A stretch of 6,248 bases of DNA from Streptomyces sp. NRRL WC-3549 (GTDB lineage: Bacteria; Actinomycetota; Actinomycetes; Streptomycetales; Streptomycetaceae), in contig NZ_KL585395.1 of NCBI RefSeq assembly GCF_000721935.1, positions 182,741 through 188,988 on the forward strand, written 5' to 3'. This document shows positions 5,516 to 6,248 of the stretch, in pieces. The position numbers and the translations under genes were made by a program. Every line of letters starts with the position of its first letter. Position 1 is the first letter of the stretch. The notes beneath the pieces were generated by a model. The model saw nothing but the letters and a program-made list of their open reading frames with translations, made no database searches and was not told the DNA's origin.

Positions 5516-6248
5516 ATGAGTTCTTCCCTCCGCTTCGACCGCGGGCACACCGACGACCTGATGGCCTTCCTGATGGCCGGTCCCTCCCCGTACCACGCCG
5601 TCGCCACGGCCGCGGCCCGGCTGGAGGAGGCCGGTTTCCGGCAGGTCGAGGAGACCGCGGCCTGGGACGCCTCGGCGGGCGGGAAGTACGTCCTGCGCGG
5701 TGGGGCGATCGTCGCCTGGTACGTGCCGGAGGGCGCCGCGGCGCACACCCCGTTCCGGATCGTGGGGGCCCACACCGACTCCCCCAATCTGCGGGTCAAG
5801 CCCCGTCCGGACACGGGCGCGTACGGCTGGCGCCAGATCGCCGTCGAGGTCTACGGCGGCACCCTCCTCAACACCTGGCTCGACCGGGACCTCGGCCTGG
5901 CGGGCCGGCTGTCCCTGCGTGACGGTTCGCACCGGCTGGTGAACATCGACCGGCCGCTGCTGCGGGTGCCGCAGCTCGCCGTCCACCTGGACCGGTCCGC
6001 CAACCCGGAGGGGCTCAAGCTCGACCGCCAGAAGCACATGCAGCCGATCTGGGGCCTGGGCGAGGTCGAGGAGGGCGACCTCATCCGCTTCGTCGCCGGT
6101 GAGGCGGACGTCGATCCGGCGGACGTGACCGGCTGGGACCTGATGCCGCACGCCGTCGAGGCGCCTTCCTACCTGGGACGGGACCGCGAGCTGGTCGCCG
6201 CGCCCCGGATGGACAACCTGCTCTCGGTGCACGCCGCGACGGCCGCAC
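5516..6248 (+). CDS. M18 family aminopeptidase, 5' part (runs off the window)
   Basis: The first 244 codons of an M18 metallo-aminopeptidase (aspartyl aminopeptidase family, usually ~430 aa), with no stop before the window edge. M18 enzymes are cytoplasmic, dinuclear-zinc, often dodecameric peptidases that remove N-terminal, often acidic, residues. Visible signatures are RFDRGHTDDLMAFLMAGPSPYHA near the N-terminus, VGAHTDSPNLRVKP with zinc-ligand His86, GGTLLNTWLDRDLGLAGR with Asp123 in the loop shared by the family, QKHMQPIWG, and APRMDNLLSV with Asp233 (the family's (S/P)RxDN motif). The downstream glutamate, aspartate and histidine ligands lie beyond the edge. I chose ATG 5516; GTG 5507 is in frame three codons upstream but also lacks a Shine-Dalgarno and overlaps the putative -10 box. 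The gene is separated from the acyl-CoA dehydrogenase by 163 bp including a strong terminator, so it is an independent unit. Confidence 0.93.
   Translation, partial: MSSSLRFDRGHTDDLMAFLMAGPSPYHAVATAAARLEEAGFRQVEETAAWDASAGGKYVLRGGAIVAWYVPEGAAAHTPFRIVGAHTDSPNLRVKPRPDTGAYGWRQIAVEVYGGTLLNTWLDRDLGLAGRLSLRDGSHRLVNIDRPLLRVPQLAVHLDRSANPEGLKLDRQKHMQPIWGLGEVEEGDLIRFVAGEADVDPADVTGWDLMPHAVEAPSYLGRDRELVAAPRMDNLLSVHAATAA

Noticed and set aside
3511..5814. A 767-codon open frame on the minus strand opposite the acyl-CoA dehydrogenase gene
   Set aside because: It is antisense to a gene with unambiguous motifs, is low-complexity (Val/Leu/Arg/Glu/Gly-rich), has no recognisable domain, and runs across the terminator and into the M18 gene. 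Long antisense frames are a normal by-product of high third-position GC.
5369..6232. A 287-codon open frame on the minus strand opposite the M18 aminopeptidase gene
   Set aside because: The plus strand carries clear M18 motifs (VGAHTDSPNLRVKP, RMDN). The minus frame has no domain and passes through the terminator hairpin.

Overview
The window is about 70% GC. Its third codon positions are overwhelmingly G or C, and its genes have close homologues in filamentous actinomycetes: a SpoIIE/PP2C phosphatase fused to an HATPase domain, a pirin, a small SseB-domain protein, an acyl-CoA dehydrogenase of the long (~600 aa) class and an M18 aminopeptidase. All of this points to Streptomyces or a close relative. 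The first 16 bases are not genomic. They are the 3' part of the Tn5 mosaic-end sequence used in Nextera libraries, so the left edge is almost certainly an untrimmed contig end. The right edge cuts a gene in half.

Layout from left to right: adapter remnant (1-16); the 3' part of a SpoIIE-family phosphatase with a C-terminal kinase-like ATPase domain (+, ends 607); a hairpin between convergent stop codons (611-657); an AI-2E/PerM-family membrane transporter (-, 1714-659); a hairpin just below the next stop codon (1758-1790); a pirin-family protein (-, 2757-1801) with a recognisable promoter and an AT-rich 15-bp palindrome over its -10 box; a strong perfect 14-bp hairpin (2844-2875); a 25-bp tandem duplication of the end of the next gene (2888-2931 and on); a small SseB-family protein (-, 3360-2920); a divergent intergenic region (3361-3525); an acyl-CoA dehydrogenase (+, 3526-5352); a very strong GC hairpin (5384-5428); and the first 244 codons of an M18 metallo-aminopeptidase (+, 5516 to the edge).

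The genes look like separate transcription units. Each stop codon in the window is followed by its own (or a shared) stem-loop, and no two genes overlap or share a tight operon junction. I see no evidence of one pathway linking them. They cover signalling (phosphatase/anti-sigma-like kinase), membrane export, a cupin possibly induced by a ligand, an unknown SseB-domain protein, fatty-acid beta-oxidation and peptide turnover. No RNA gene, insertion sequence, prophage, CRISPR array or defence system is visible. I spotted no in-frame TTA (bldA-dependent) codon.

I did not find a new biological system. The points most worth a second look are the adapter at the contig end, which creates a false N-terminus; the operator-like palindrome in front of the pirin gene; two genes whose promoter geometry predicts leaderless mRNAs; and the duplicated 'MYG-stop' end of the SseB-family gene.
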